Assembly (NCBI GenBank): GCA_947505995.1
Contig: CANNNB010000032.1
Coordinates: 1 to 15,075, forward strand
Direction of reading: 5' to 3'
Source of the DNA: Comamonadaceae bacterium
GTDB lineage: Bacteria; Pseudomonadota; Gammaproteobacteria; Burkholderiales; Burkholderiaceae
DNA length: 15,075 nucleotides
Shown: positions 1 to 6,749 of the stretch, in pieces
Layout: each line of letters starts with the position of its first letter
How positions within the stretch are numbered: the stretch's first letter is position 1
Translations under genes and position numbers: made by a program
Notes under the pieces: model-generated
Databases searched by the model: none
Told to the model about the DNA's origin: nothing
Seen by the model: the letters and a program-made list of their open reading frames with translations, nothing else

Positions 1-34
1 AAATCTCCCCAACCGTTTAGGACGGTCAAGCCAT

Positions 35-60
35 AAAAAAACCCGCCTCAAGGGACGGGT
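35..60 (-). terminator. intrinsic terminator, minus strand
   Basis: Read on the minus strand, a stem of five Watson-Crick pairs (ACCCG with CGGGT), extended by a G-U and a C-G pair, closes a loop of about six bases. It is followed directly by a run of seven T. This is a good Rho-independent terminator for a transcript arriving from the right. No minus-strand gene is visible in the next kilobase, so it most likely ends a small RNA or an antisense transcript. Confidence 0.6.
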
Positions 61-180
61 ATGACTTCGGATGTTTGCTTTTTGGAGCCTCATCTGCCTT
101 GTGGCAAACCACCTTGCCCGAAAGCAGGTTGGTACAGGCGTCAAACCCATTCTTGATGTATGGTGTGAAATGTAGCACAA
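61..180 (-). ncRNA. candidate structured small RNA (unidentified)
   Basis: Upstream of the minus-strand terminator there is no open reading frame but there are two further hairpins. Bases 108-133 form a stem of four pairs, one mismatch and five pairs. Bases 95-106 form a four-pair stem with a four-base loop. Three hairpins in about 100 bases ending in a U-run is typical of a small RNA or of a structured 3' end. I do not recognise the family: it does not resemble tmRNA, 4.5S RNA, 6S RNA or a riboswitch I know. No convincing promoter was found, so the right boundary is a guess. Confidence 0.3.
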
Positions 181-190
181 AATTTAACTG

Positions 191-203
191 GGGTCAGATC
201 ACA
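191..203 (+). repeat. left 13-bp inverted repeat of small cassette
   Basis: The sequence GGGTCAGATCACA here is the exact reverse complement of bases 562-574. The GGGTCAGA core resembles the repeats that often accompany REP-associated tyrosine transposases in proteobacteria; that link is from memory and not tested. The ORF inside the cassette has its only plausible start (TTG at 205) immediately after this repeat. Confidence 0.75.
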
Positions 204-204
204 A

Positions 205-561
205 TTGTTTTTACTCGACTCAATCGCTTACCTCAATAGCTCACATGCCAATGCCGTAGTGATCTCGGGCTCACACGGCGGTCGCTCGGCTGCTGAATTT
301 GTCATTGCACTCAGCCAAAAACCATGCTGCGTTTTCTTCAATGACGCTGGCGGGGGGAAAGACGACGCTGGAAAAGTGGCGCTCAGCGTTCTGCAAGCAC
401 ACGGTGTACCTTGCGCATGCTATTCGCATATGTCGGCCAGAATAGGGGATGCACAAGATGCTTATGACAATGGACTTGTAAGCGGCGCCAACGATTTGGC
501 CAAAGCAAGGGGCATTGACTTGAACTTGCCGGTCAAAGAAGCCGTAAAGCTGTTTTATTAA
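205..561 (+). CDS. small conserved-looking hypothetical protein, probably 5'-truncated
   Basis: The frame encodes 118 residues beginning at a TTG codon that abuts the left inverted repeat, with no ribosome binding site. The frame stays open upstream to base 169 without an ATG, so the real N-terminus has probably been lost. The protein is alpha/beta in character and has glycine-rich blocks that look functional: GSHGG (22-26), FNDAG (45-49), KDDAG (52-56) and SARIGDAQD (77-85), the last followed by a G-x-(V/I)-S element. I have a sense of a small bacterial family with these blocks but cannot name a function. The stop codon lies directly before the right inverted repeat, so the ORF fills the cassette. 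It may be a pseudogene fragment or a gene carried by a mobile unit. Confidence 0.55.
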   Translation: MFLLDSIAYLNSSHANAVVISGSHGGRSAAEFVIALSQKPCCVFFNDAGGGKDDAGKVALSVLQAHGVPCACYSHMSARIGDAQDAYDNGLVSGANDLAKARGIDLNLPVKEAVKLFY

Positions 562-574
562 TGTGATCTGACCC
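562..574 (-). repeat. right 13-bp inverted repeat of small cassette
   Basis: TGTGATCTGACCC is a perfect inverted copy of bases 191-203. It ends nine bases before the ATG of the thermonuclease gene, so the cassette edge occupies the place where that gene's ribosome binding site would be. No clear target-site duplication is visible outside the two repeats. Confidence 0.75.
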
Positions 575-583
575 TAATTCATC

Positions 584-1075
584 ATGCGCATAGATCAATT
601 TTTGGCATCTCTCGTATTGCTGATCAGTTGCACCATCAATGCGGCTACCCTGCAAGGCAAAGTCGTGGGCGTGGCAGATGGTGACACCATTACTGTTCTA
701 GACGCCACCAACACCCAACACAAAATTCGCTTGCAAGGACTTGATGCACCTGAAAAGGCTCAACCCTTTGGTCAAAAATCTAAACAGTCTTTGCATCAAC
801 TGGTCCACAGCAAACATGTCATCGTTGAATTTCAGAAAAAAGACAAATATGGGCGAACGGTAGGCAAGGTGTTATTCAACGGAACAGACATTTGCTTAGA
901 GCAAATTAAGCTTGGTATGGCTTGGCACTACAAGCAATATGAGTCTGAGCAACCCAAAGAGGATAGAGAAATTTATGCGCAGGCCGAGCTTTCTGCAAGG
1001 GCTCAAGCCATCGGCCTTTGGAAAGATAAAAACCTTACCCCGCCTTGGGAATTTAGAAAGCAAAACAAAAATTAA
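584..1075 (+). CDS. secreted thermonuclease (SNase-like)
   Basis: This encodes a 163-residue staphylococcal-nuclease-type enzyme, a calcium-dependent phosphodiesterase that cuts DNA and RNA. Residues 1-20 form a signal peptide. Cleavage after Ala20 or Ala21 would give a periplasmic or secreted protein, but the stretch L13-I-S-C16 could also act as a lipobox. The SNase OB-fold follows (about 22-150). It has the DGDT motif at 33-35, the IRLQGLDAPE segment with Arg49, Asp54 and Glu57, and YGR with Arg91; these match the catalytic Arg/Glu/Arg and calcium-binding Asp positions of the family. The C-terminal GLW motif is also typical. No ribosome binding site is seen before the ATG because the inverted repeat ends nine bases upstream, so expression may be altered or use readthrough. 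Confidence 0.88.
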   Translation: MRIDQFLASLVLLISCTINAATLQGKVVGVADGDTITVLDATNTQHKIRLQGLDAPEKAQPFGQKSKQSLHQLVHSKHVIVEFQKKDKYGRTVGKVLFNGTDICLEQIKLGMAWHYKQYESEQPKEDREIYAQAELSARAQAIGLWKDKNLTPPWEFRKQNKN

Positions 1076-1200
1076 ATTGTTCTCACAGGCTCACGTAGTA
1101 AGCCTCGTAGTACTTATGCTTTGCTTATCGGTTTAGCCTACCCAAGGGCTGGGGAAGTTGTTCCATATTGCTGGCCCCGACATTCGTCACACCAGCTAAA

Positions 1201-1206
1201 AAGGAG
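1201..1206 (+). promoter_or_regulatory. strong ribosome binding site
   Basis: AAGGAG lies eight bases before the ATG at 1215. It fixes the start of the small KOW-like protein and rules out the overlapping upstream frame that begins near 1121. Confidence 0.75.
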
Positions 1207-1214
1207 ATCCATAA

Positions 1215-1577
1215 ATGAATTTTTCAAATACCAGTTCAAATCAATTAAGCACAGGCCTCAGGTGCAAAGACGGCGACATGGCAGTCATTGTGGGCGATGT
1301 GCCAGGCTGCGAAGGCAATGTGGGTCGAATTGTGCAAGTGCGCGGCCCTACCTCTCAAATCATTGGCTATGTCTGCTGGCGTATCAAGCCATTAGACAAA
1401 AGACGCCTCCTCATCAGGGAAAACGACGGCAGCATTGTCGGAGAGCGTGTGTTTTGGAAAAGCAGCATTTTCCATCCAGATTGTTTTTTGCTTCCCATTC
1501 GTCCACCAGAAGACGACACATCTATCGAAACCCATAACAACTTAAAAATAGAAAGAACAGATCATGCAACTCAATAA
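1215..1577 (+). CDS. hypothetical protein with KOW-like segment
   Basis: This is a 120-residue soluble protein with no signal peptide or membrane segment. Residues 20-45 (a GDMAVIVGDVPG stretch followed by EGNVGRIVQVRG) form a small beta-barrel signature like KOW or SH3-like segments, which bind RNA or protein in other families. The remainder has two well-spaced cysteines (Cys54 and Cys90) and a polar tail. I do not recognise a named family. Its 3' end overlaps the ATG of the alarmone hydrolase by 14 bases, which indicates co-translation and suggests a shared role. Start choice is secure because of the AAGGAG eight bases upstream. Confidence 0.72.
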   Translation: MNFSNTSSNQLSTGLRCKDGDMAVIVGDVPGCEGNVGRIVQVRGPTSQIIGYVCWRIKPLDKRRLLIRENDGSIVGERVFWKSSIFHPDCFLLPIRPPEDDTSIETHNNLKIERTDHATQ

Positions 1578-2139
1578 ACTCTGCCCTGCATTAGCCCTCG
1601 CCATTGAAGCCCACCAAGGCCAAGTTCGCAAAAGCACCAACATTCCATACATCTCTCACCCCATGGCTGTAGCTTCCATTGCACTTGAATTTGGCGCATC
1701 AGAAGAACAGGCCATCGCTGCACTTTTACACGACACCATTGAGGATGGCGGAAATAAATACGCCAACATCATCAAAGCCCAATTTGGCGACCATGTTCAC
1801 GACTTGGTCCAAGGCTGCACAGACGGCTCGCACGACCATACGGGAAAAAAGGCAGCTTGGTTAGAGCGAAAAACGGCTTATTTGGAACACCTGCAAGAAG
1901 CCACAGACGAAGTACTGCTGGTGAGTTGCTCAGACAAACTGCACAACGCCAGAGCCATCGTGTCCGACCTCATCAACGAAGGTCCCTCGGTTTTTGACAG
2001 ATTCAGCAGCACCACAGAGCAAACCCTCTGGTACTACCGCCAGTTGGCAACCATCTTTAACAACCGAAAAGCACCCCCCGCCAAAGCCTTGGAGGCTGCT
2101 GTATCCCAGATGGAAGCCCTCTCCCAAAGCGCTTGGTAG
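1564..2139 (+). CDS. small alarmone hydrolase, MESH1/SpoT-type HD domain
   Basis: This 191-residue protein is a stand-alone HD hydrolase of the RelA/SpoT superfamily. The family removes pyrophosphate from ppGpp or pppGpp (and, in some members, other nucleotides) using manganese. The metal and catalytic residues are visible in the right order: His32 in ISHP, His56-Asp57 followed by Glu60-Asp61 in LLHDTIED, and Asp124 in SDKLHN. The arrangement AHxGQxRK near residue 17 is also typical. There is no synthetase, TGS or ACT domain, and the length fits single-domain hydrolases. It starts inside the end of the upstream gene, so the two are probably one operon. The substrate in vivo is inferred from the family, not shown by the sequence. 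Confidence 0.88.
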   Translation: MQLNKLCPALALAIEAHQGQVRKSTNIPYISHPMAVASIALEFGASEEQAIAALLHDTIEDGGNKYANIIKAQFGDHVHDLVQGCTDGSHDHTGKKAAWLERKTAYLEHLQEATDEVLLVSCSDKLHNARAIVSDLINEGPSVFDRFSSTTEQTLWYYRQLATIFNNRKAPPAKALEAAVSQMEALSQSAW

Positions 2140-2179
2140 TTGCTGGTGGGGAAAAATAACCCCAACTTAATTTAAACAC

Positions 2180-2207
2180 TTGATTAAAACAGTTTTGGTG
2201 TTAATAT
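2180..2207 (+). promoter_or_regulatory. likely promoter of the MerR/VIT operon, leaderless
   Basis: TTGATT at 2180-2185 and TAATAT at 2202-2207 are separated by 16 bases. Transcription would start about seven bases past the -10, that is at or next to the A of the ATG at 2214. No Shine-Dalgarno sequence precedes that ATG. The spacer contains a dyad, AAAAC-A-GTTTT (2186-2196), a natural place for the encoded MerR-type protein to bind. A second reading uses TATAAG (2205-2210) with a 19-base spacer, which is the spacing typical of MerR-activated promoters. Confidence 0.5.
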
Positions 2208-2213
2208 AAGTTT

Positions 2214-2609
2214 ATGTCCAAAACTTTCAGTCTTGATGAACTCTGCACCCTCACCGATTTGCCTAAGCGCACGGTGAGGTATTACATGCAAATGGGGCTT
2301 GTGAATCGACCCATTGGCGAAACCAGGGCAGCGCATTACCTGACTGCTCACTTAGACCAGCTTTTAAAGGTCAAACAACTGACAGACGCTGGCATTTCCT
2401 TAGAACGAATTGCAGACATCCAAAACGGCGAAGAACTCCCCGTTCCACCAAAGCCCAGAAAGCCTGGCGACATTCAAGTCAGGAGCCATGTTCATGTGGC
2501 CCCTGGCATTGAGTTGCAAATTAGCCCCGAAGAAGCAGACATGAGTCCCGAGCAAATCAGAGCTCTCGTTAAAGCAGTCATGAAAACCATTCAAGAAATC
2601 AAGGCCTAA
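2214..2609 (+). CDS. MerR-family transcriptional regulator
   Basis: The 131-residue product carries an N-terminal MerR winged helix-turn-helix (about 4-72), with the recognition region KRTVRYYMQMGLV at 18-30 and the conserved (R)xxHY wing at 38-42. After it come a proline-rich linker (about 75-90) and a short tail ending in an amphipathic helix. The long coiled-coil dimerisation helix and effector-binding cysteines of metal sensors are missing, so it does not look like a metal or redox sensor. The gene lies two bases before the VIT/vWA gene and is surely co-transcribed with it. The likely role is control of this operon through the dyad in its own promoter. Translation seems to start at the first base of the mRNA, since there is no ribosome binding site. 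Confidence 0.85.
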   Translation: MSKTFSLDELCTLTDLPKRTVRYYMQMGLVNRPIGETRAAHYLTAHLDQLLKVKQLTDAGISLERIADIQNGEELPVPPKPRKPGDIQVRSHVHVAPGIELQISPEEADMSPEQIRALVKAVMKTIQEIKA

Positions 2610-2611
2610 CC

Positions 2612-5029
2612 ATGTACGAAGAACAAGAAACCAGCACGCTGAGTTGCGATGGCGAAGAGGCTGCCATGAAATCTGTGCACGTGCACGGCAAACTAGACGG
2701 TCTTCTATTGCGCATGAAAACACGACAGACCTATACCAACGAGACAAAAAAGACCCTAGAAACCGTCTACACCTTCCCTCTAGCCTGGGGCGCAACTCTC
2801 TTAAACCTGGCCGTAGAGCTCAATGGCAAACGCCTTAACGGCACCGTGATAGAAAAGAAACAAGCCGTTAAACAATACGAAAAAGCAATTGACGAAGGCG
2901 ACTCACCCATCATGGTGGAACGCTCTGGTCGCGGGCTTTACACAGCCAACTTGGGCAAGCTTTTGCCGGGCGAGACAGCCGTCATCGAAATTGAATATGC
3001 CCAGCTTCTCAACTTCGAAGCTGATCGCATTAGGCTCAGCGTTCCAACCACCATTGCGCCACGATATGGTGATCAACACAAGCAAGGCGCACTACAAGCT
3101 CACCAAACAACCGCCTCTAACGGCCTTGTGGAATACGGCTTTTTCTTGACCTTGGACATTCAAGGAACCGCCGCCAAAGGCTTGGTAAGCAGCCCCTCAC
3201 ACAACATCAAAACAACAAAAAGCTTTGATGGCATTAACGTACAACTGGGCAACCAAGCGTTCCTAGACCGCGACTTTGTTCTCCTCATTGAAGACCTAGA
3301 AGGCGAATCATTCTGCATCGCCGGCCCAGACACAGAAGGCAGCAACACCACAGCCATCATTACCAGCTTCTGCCCCAAGCTACCCAAGGTCAAGCCCAGA
3401 AAGCTCAGACTTAAAGTGCTTCTAGATTGCTCGGGATCCATGGCTGGCGACAGCATGAAGCAAGCGCGCGTGGCGCTCAAGCACCTCTTCAAACAACTGA
3501 ACGAAGACGACAGCTTTGCCTACACACGCTTTGGTAGCAGCATCGACCGCGTCACTCCCAAAATGAGCTTGGCCGATAGAGTGCGCATTCAAAGTCTGCT
3601 TAACACCATTGACAAAACAGAAGCCGACTTGGGTGGCACCGAAATGGCCAGCGCCATGACCGATGTGTTCAACATGAACACCAGTGGCAACACCCGCAAA
3701 AACCCAGAGGTCACAGATTCAGCCGATGTGTTGCTCATTACCGATGGCGAAGTTTGGAACATTGAAAACATTTTGGCCTCAGCACGCATCAGCGGCCACC
3801 GCATTTACACCATTGGCGTGGGTAGTGCACCGGCAGAAAGCTTACTTAGAGAACTGGCCAAAGACTCGGGTGGTGCTTGCGAGTTTGTAACACCACGGGA
3901 GGACATGCGCAGTGCTGTAGATCGCATGCTAACCAGAATGCGATCTGCCCAAGAAGTGCGCTTTGCCATGAAGTGGAATGCCATTGAAGATAAGCACAAA
4001 AACCATGAATGGGCCAGCACCTTACCCCCTCAATTGATCAATGGAGAAACCGTGCACCTGTATGCCAGGCTGCCTGCTAAAACAGAAAAGCCACCTGTCT
4101 TAATTTGCAAAACGTGGGTCAAGGAAGTAGAGCAAGAAGTGAGCAGCGCCAAGCCCTTAAGCATTACTTGGGACAAAGAAGGCATTGTGGCCAGGTTGTG
4201 TGCAGCAGCTCAAATTGCTGAGCTCACAGAGGACAAAGCAGACACCAAAATGGCTAAGTCATTGGCTGTTAAGTACCAACTGGTGACACAGCACACCAAC
4301 CTTTTCTTGTTGTATGAACGCGCAGAAGAAAGCAAAGCAGAAGGATTACCCAAGTTGCAGCAAGTGGCGCAAATGCAGGCTGCAGGTTGGGGTGGTTCTG
4401 GTACTGTAAGAGCACCTGGCACAATTATTTTAGCTTGCAAAATGAGCCGTTCGGAAGAAGCATTCGACGCTTCAGATAGCCACATCTCCTACAGCTTATC
4501 CCCTGATTACTCGCGCCTCAAAACGCCCATAGTGTGGCGCACCAGCCGCACGCAATCTGCATCAACAAAAGATGGTATGGCCTCTGCCGGTATGGACGAT
4601 ATCGAAATTCCAGCCTTCTTGCGCAAGCAACCCGACTCAATTAACCTGAGAGCCGAAAGCTCAATCTGCCCGTCGGCACCCTCAGTGAAAAAACCAGCTA
4701 ACGAAGCCACGATGCAAGATATAGCAAGCACTCTAAACGCTGCAGCATTAAAAACCACAACGTTCCGTCAAGCTTTGCAGCAAACCTTAAAGCTCAACGT
4801 TCCATCTGAATATGCTCAGATCATCATTGACTTAACGAAGGAAACCAAGGACAGCGCCACAAGCTGGGCTTTGTTGTTTGAATGGTTGTTCAGTAAAGAC
4901 AGGTACGATTTGTTACTAGACAAGCATGCGCAGCGTTTACTGCGGAGTCAACTTACACTGGCTTCAAATGAAATTCAGGAAAGGTCGAGAGAACTGTTTG
5001 AACGATCTTTGGTTGCACCTGCGTCTTGA
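2612..5029 (+). CDS. VIT and vWA domain protein (805 aa)
   Basis: This large protein resembles the core of inter-alpha-trypsin inhibitor heavy chains. A VIT domain spans about 15-145 and a von Willebrand factor A domain about 265-445. The metal-ion-dependent adhesion site is complete: DxSxS at Asp272, Ser274 and Ser276, Thr343 in LGGTEM, and Asp378 in LLITDGE. It should therefore bind a divalent cation and a protein ligand. Residues 445-800 contain a beta-rich segment and then a helical C-terminus that I cannot assign. There is no signal peptide, membrane helix or sortase/PEP-CTERM tail, so a cytoplasmic location is inferred, unlike the secreted eukaryotic proteins. Start is the ATG two bases after the MerR stop. 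Function is unknown; a scaffold or chaperone-like role is possible. Confidence 0.88.
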   Translation: MYEEQETSTLSCDGEEAAMKSVHVHGKLDGLLLRMKTRQTYTNETKKTLETVYTFPLAWGATLLNLAVELNGKRLNGTVIEKKQAVKQYEKAIDEGDSPIMVERSGRGLYTANLGKLLPGETAVIEIEYAQLLNFEADRIRLSVPTTIAPRYGDQHKQGALQAHQTTASNGLVEYGFFLTLDIQGTAAKGLVSSPSHNIKTTKSFDGINVQLGNQAFLDRDFVLLIEDLEGESFCIAGPDTEGSNTTAIITSFCPKLPKVKPRKLRLKVLLDCSGSMAGDSMKQARVALKHLFKQLNEDDSFAYTRFGSSIDRVTPKMSLADRVRIQSLLNTIDKTEADLGGTEMASAMTDVFNMNTSGNTRKNPEVTDSADVLLITDGEVWNIENILASARISGHRIYTIGVGSAPAESLLRELAKDSGGACEFVTPREDMRSAVDRMLTRMRSAQEVRFAMKWNAIEDKHKNHEWASTLPPQLINGETVHLYARLPAKTEKPPVLICKTWVKEVEQEVSSAKPLSITWDKEGIVARLCAAAQIAELTEDKADTKMAKSLAVKYQLVTQHTNLFLLYERAEESKAEGLPKLQQVAQMQAAGWGGSGTVRAPGTIILACKMSRSEEAFDASDSHISYSLSPDYSRLKTPIVWRTSRTQSASTKDGMASAGMDDIEIPAFLRKQPDSINLRAESSICPSAPSVKKPANEATMQDIASTLNAAALKTTTFRQALQQTLKLNVPSEYAQIIIDLTKETKDSATSWALLFEWLFSKDRYDLLLDKHAQRLLRSQLTLASNEIQERSRELFERSLVAPAS

Positions 5030-5054
5030 ACCTCAAGCCTTTGATCTAATTGAC

Positions 5055-5450
5055 TCAAACAGACAAATCAATCTTGACAGTACCCGCGTAAGGCTTTCGA
5101 GAATTTAAGTTTTCACCCATGTGTTTGGCGCCATGGCTGTCATATGGAAATGAATGAAGCTGACCGCCACGGTTCTGCAATTCCTGCGCAAAGTGCTTTG
5201 CTGCATATAAATTACTGCTTTGCAAAGCAGCGCCAATCTTAGTTAGATAGGGGTCAGTTGAAACAGATAGATCGAAATTGACAAGTGCAATGAAAGCTTG
5301 TCTGGCCGTGTCCAAATTACCTGTCAGTATGCTTTGTAGCAATGCTTCCAGCTTTTGCTTGCGGCGGCTTTGACCGTCACCTTGCGGTGAATGATGACCA
5401 CCCCACTGCCCAGAATTGCTGTTGCTGGGGAAAGAAATTGAAGTATCCAT
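5055..5450 (-). CDS. small helical hypothetical protein
   Basis: This 131-residue protein has a polar, glycine- and serine-rich N-terminus (1-30) and then two related helical segments, LLQSILTGNLDTARQAFIAL (37-56) and IGAALQSSNLYAAKHFAQEL (72-91). Both follow an L-x-(S/T)-x-N-L-x-x-A pattern, which suggests a short internal repeat with a TPR-like packing. The C-terminal 35 residues are polar and rich in His, Gly and Lys. No signal peptide or membrane helix is present. Similar GNLxxAxxA repeats occur in small uncharacterised betaproteobacterial proteins, but I cannot name a function. An AAGG sequence lies ten bases before the ATG. The gene converges on the VIT/vWA gene, with only 25 bases between the two stops. 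Confidence 0.68.
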   Translation of the reverse strand: MDTSISFPSNSNSGQWGGHHSPQGDGQSRRKQKLEALLQSILTGNLDTARQAFIALVNFDLSVSTDPYLTKIGAALQSSNLYAAKHFAQELQNRGGQLHSFPYDSHGAKHMGENLNSRKPYAGTVKIDLSV

Positions 5451-5527
5451 GGTACGGACGCCTTTCGATCAATCAAACTGTTTGCCTAAACCTCTTCCTC
5501 AATGTCGGAATTTCAAATACAAATTAG

Positions 5528-5601
5528 GTGATTGACTGTTTCGTTTGACCTGTTGCAAAAATGCACAATAAAAATTGAATGTCAAGAAATCAGTCAATCA
5601 C
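5528..5601. repeat. 11-bp perfect inverted repeat with 52-base centre
   Basis: GTGATTGACTG at 5528-5538 is the exact reverse complement of CAGTCAATCAC at 5591-5601. Either arm could be a half-site for a regulator acting on the divergent genes. The right arm lies about 90 bases upstream of the pdxA -35 box, and both arms lie upstream of the minus-strand gene. The distance is too long for a terminator. Confidence 0.5.
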
Positions 5602-5691
5602 AAACAGCTATGCATAAACAATGCCAACTTAAAGTGGCAAAAATTTGCCACCCCCCCATTAAGCCCTTAGCGCACAAGGGTAATAACGGAT

Positions 5692-5720
5692 TTGAAACAA
5701 ATTAAGCAGCCCAATATACT
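5692..5720 (+). promoter_or_regulatory. sigma-70 promoter for pdxA-like/Bug operon
   Basis: TTGAAA at 5692-5697 and TATACT at 5715-5720 are separated by exactly 17 bases, giving five of six matches to both consensus boxes. Transcription should begin near 5727, leaving a leader of about 39 bases that lacks an obvious Shine-Dalgarno sequence. Confidence 0.65.
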
Positions 5721-5765
5721 TAAATATTGATCACAGATTAGCAAAAATCAACTTAAATCACACTT

Positions 5766-6722
5766 ATGGCTCTTCCTACAATTGCACTGTTTACAGGTGA
5801 CCCAGCAGGCATTGGTCCTGAACTGGTTCAAAAATTACTGCACGACAAAATCAGCCACAATGCTGCCCAAATTATTCTGATTGGGCAAAAGGACAGCATT
5901 CAAACTGAGTCGCACGCACATTGGCACGACTGGTCTGGCTACAACTCACCAGCCTTTAAACCTGCAACAGCAGATGCACACAATGGCGCTTATATGATTT
6001 CGGCTTTGGCTGAAGGCGCTGCATTGGTACGCGATGGCAAAGCAGATGCTTTCTGCTTTGCCCCTTTGAATAAAAGCGCACTTCGACTTGGTGGCATGCA
6101 CCAAGAAGACGAGCTAAGATGGTTTGCAGAATTTTTAAACTACAACGGCGTTTGCGGAGAACTCAATGTGCTGCAAGACCTTTGGACTTCCAGAGTTACT
6201 TCACATGTACCCTTGAAAGAGGTTAGCCACCTTCTGTCTAGCCAAAAAGTATTTGATTCAATTGAAATGATTTCAAATGCGCTCACAGCATCTGGCAAGA
6301 CAAAGCCTAGATTGGCAGTTTGTGGCCTAAACCCACACAACGGCGACAACGGCAATTACGGCGATGAAGAAATAAAAATTATTGCGCCTGGTGTCGAATT
6401 AGCCAACCAAGCCGGTTTTCCTGCAGACGGACCCTTTCCAGCCGATACAGCATTTGTTCGCGCCATTCGAAAAGAAGGTGGCTATGACGGCGTGGTCACC
6501 ATGTACCACGACCAAGGGCAAATTGCGATGAAGCTCATGGGCTTTGAAAAAGGCGTGACTGTTCATGGCGGCCTACCCATTCCCATCACCACGCCCGCTC
6601 ACGGAACCGCCTATGACATTGCAGGCCAAAACGTAGCCAATCCACAGGCCATGTTCAATGCATTTGATTTAGCTTGCCGAATGGGCCAACACCATCGTCA
6701 ATTGAAAAAACAAGTCGCTTAA
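5766..6722 (+). CDS. pdxA: PdxA-family dehydrogenase (PdxA2-like)
   Basis: The 318-residue product belongs to the PdxA family of NAD-dependent, metal-dependent dehydrogenases that oxidise and decarboxylate phosphorylated hydroxy acids. The N-terminal TGDPAGIGPE (10-19) is diagnostic. The three metal ligands are visible as His147 (TSHVPL), His191 (GLNPHNG) and His248 (MYHDQGQ), followed by PAHGTAYDIAG at 277-287. The GFEKGVTVHGGLP segment is more like the PdxA2 group (for example D-threonate/D-erythronate 4-phosphate dehydrogenases) than the vitamin B6 enzyme. Direct coupling to a Bug solute receptor also points to carbon catabolism and not to pyridoxal synthesis. No kinase gene of the DUF1537 type is nearby, so the substrate is open. 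TphB-type diol dehydrogenases are a less likely alternative. Start is the ATG after the promoter at 5692-5720. Confidence 0.87.
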   Translation: MALPTIALFTGDPAGIGPELVQKLLHDKISHNAAQIILIGQKDSIQTESHAHWHDWSGYNSPAFKPATADAHNGAYMISALAEGAALVRDGKADAFCFAPLNKSALRLGGMHQEDELRWFAEFLNYNGVCGELNVLQDLWTSRVTSHVPLKEVSHLLSSQKVFDSIEMISNALTASGKTKPRLAVCGLNPHNGDNGNYGDEEIKIIAPGVELANQAGFPADGPFPADTAFVRAIRKEGGYDGVVTMYHDQGQIAMKLMGFEKGVTVHGGLPIPITTPAHGTAYDIAGQNVANPQAMFNAFDLACRMGQHHRQLKKQVA

Positions 6723-6749
6723 GAATTTTTAACACAAAGGAAAGAAATC

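Larger units (their letters stand above)
5451..5765. other. 315-bp divergent intergenic region
   Basis: No gene is seen here. It separates the minus-strand helical protein from the pdxA-like gene. It contains an 11-bp inverted repeat with a 52-base centre, a five-pair hairpin CCCTT/AAGGG (5664-5680), and a strong plus-strand promoter. On the minus strand an exact TTGACA lies at 5585-5580, but a matching -10 is poor (ATTTTT at 17 bases), so that promoter may need an activator. Confidence 0.6.

Noticed and set aside
1121..1537. A 138-codon frame overlapping the KOW-like gene
   Set aside because: It has no ribosome binding site, and its product is rich in Arg, His and Cys as expected from an out-of-frame reading. 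The 1215 frame has an AAGGAG site and a coherent protein.
2147..2164. TGGGG/CCCCA hairpin after the alarmone hydrolase
   Set aside because: Only five pairs with an eight-base loop and no U-tract; too weak to call a terminator.
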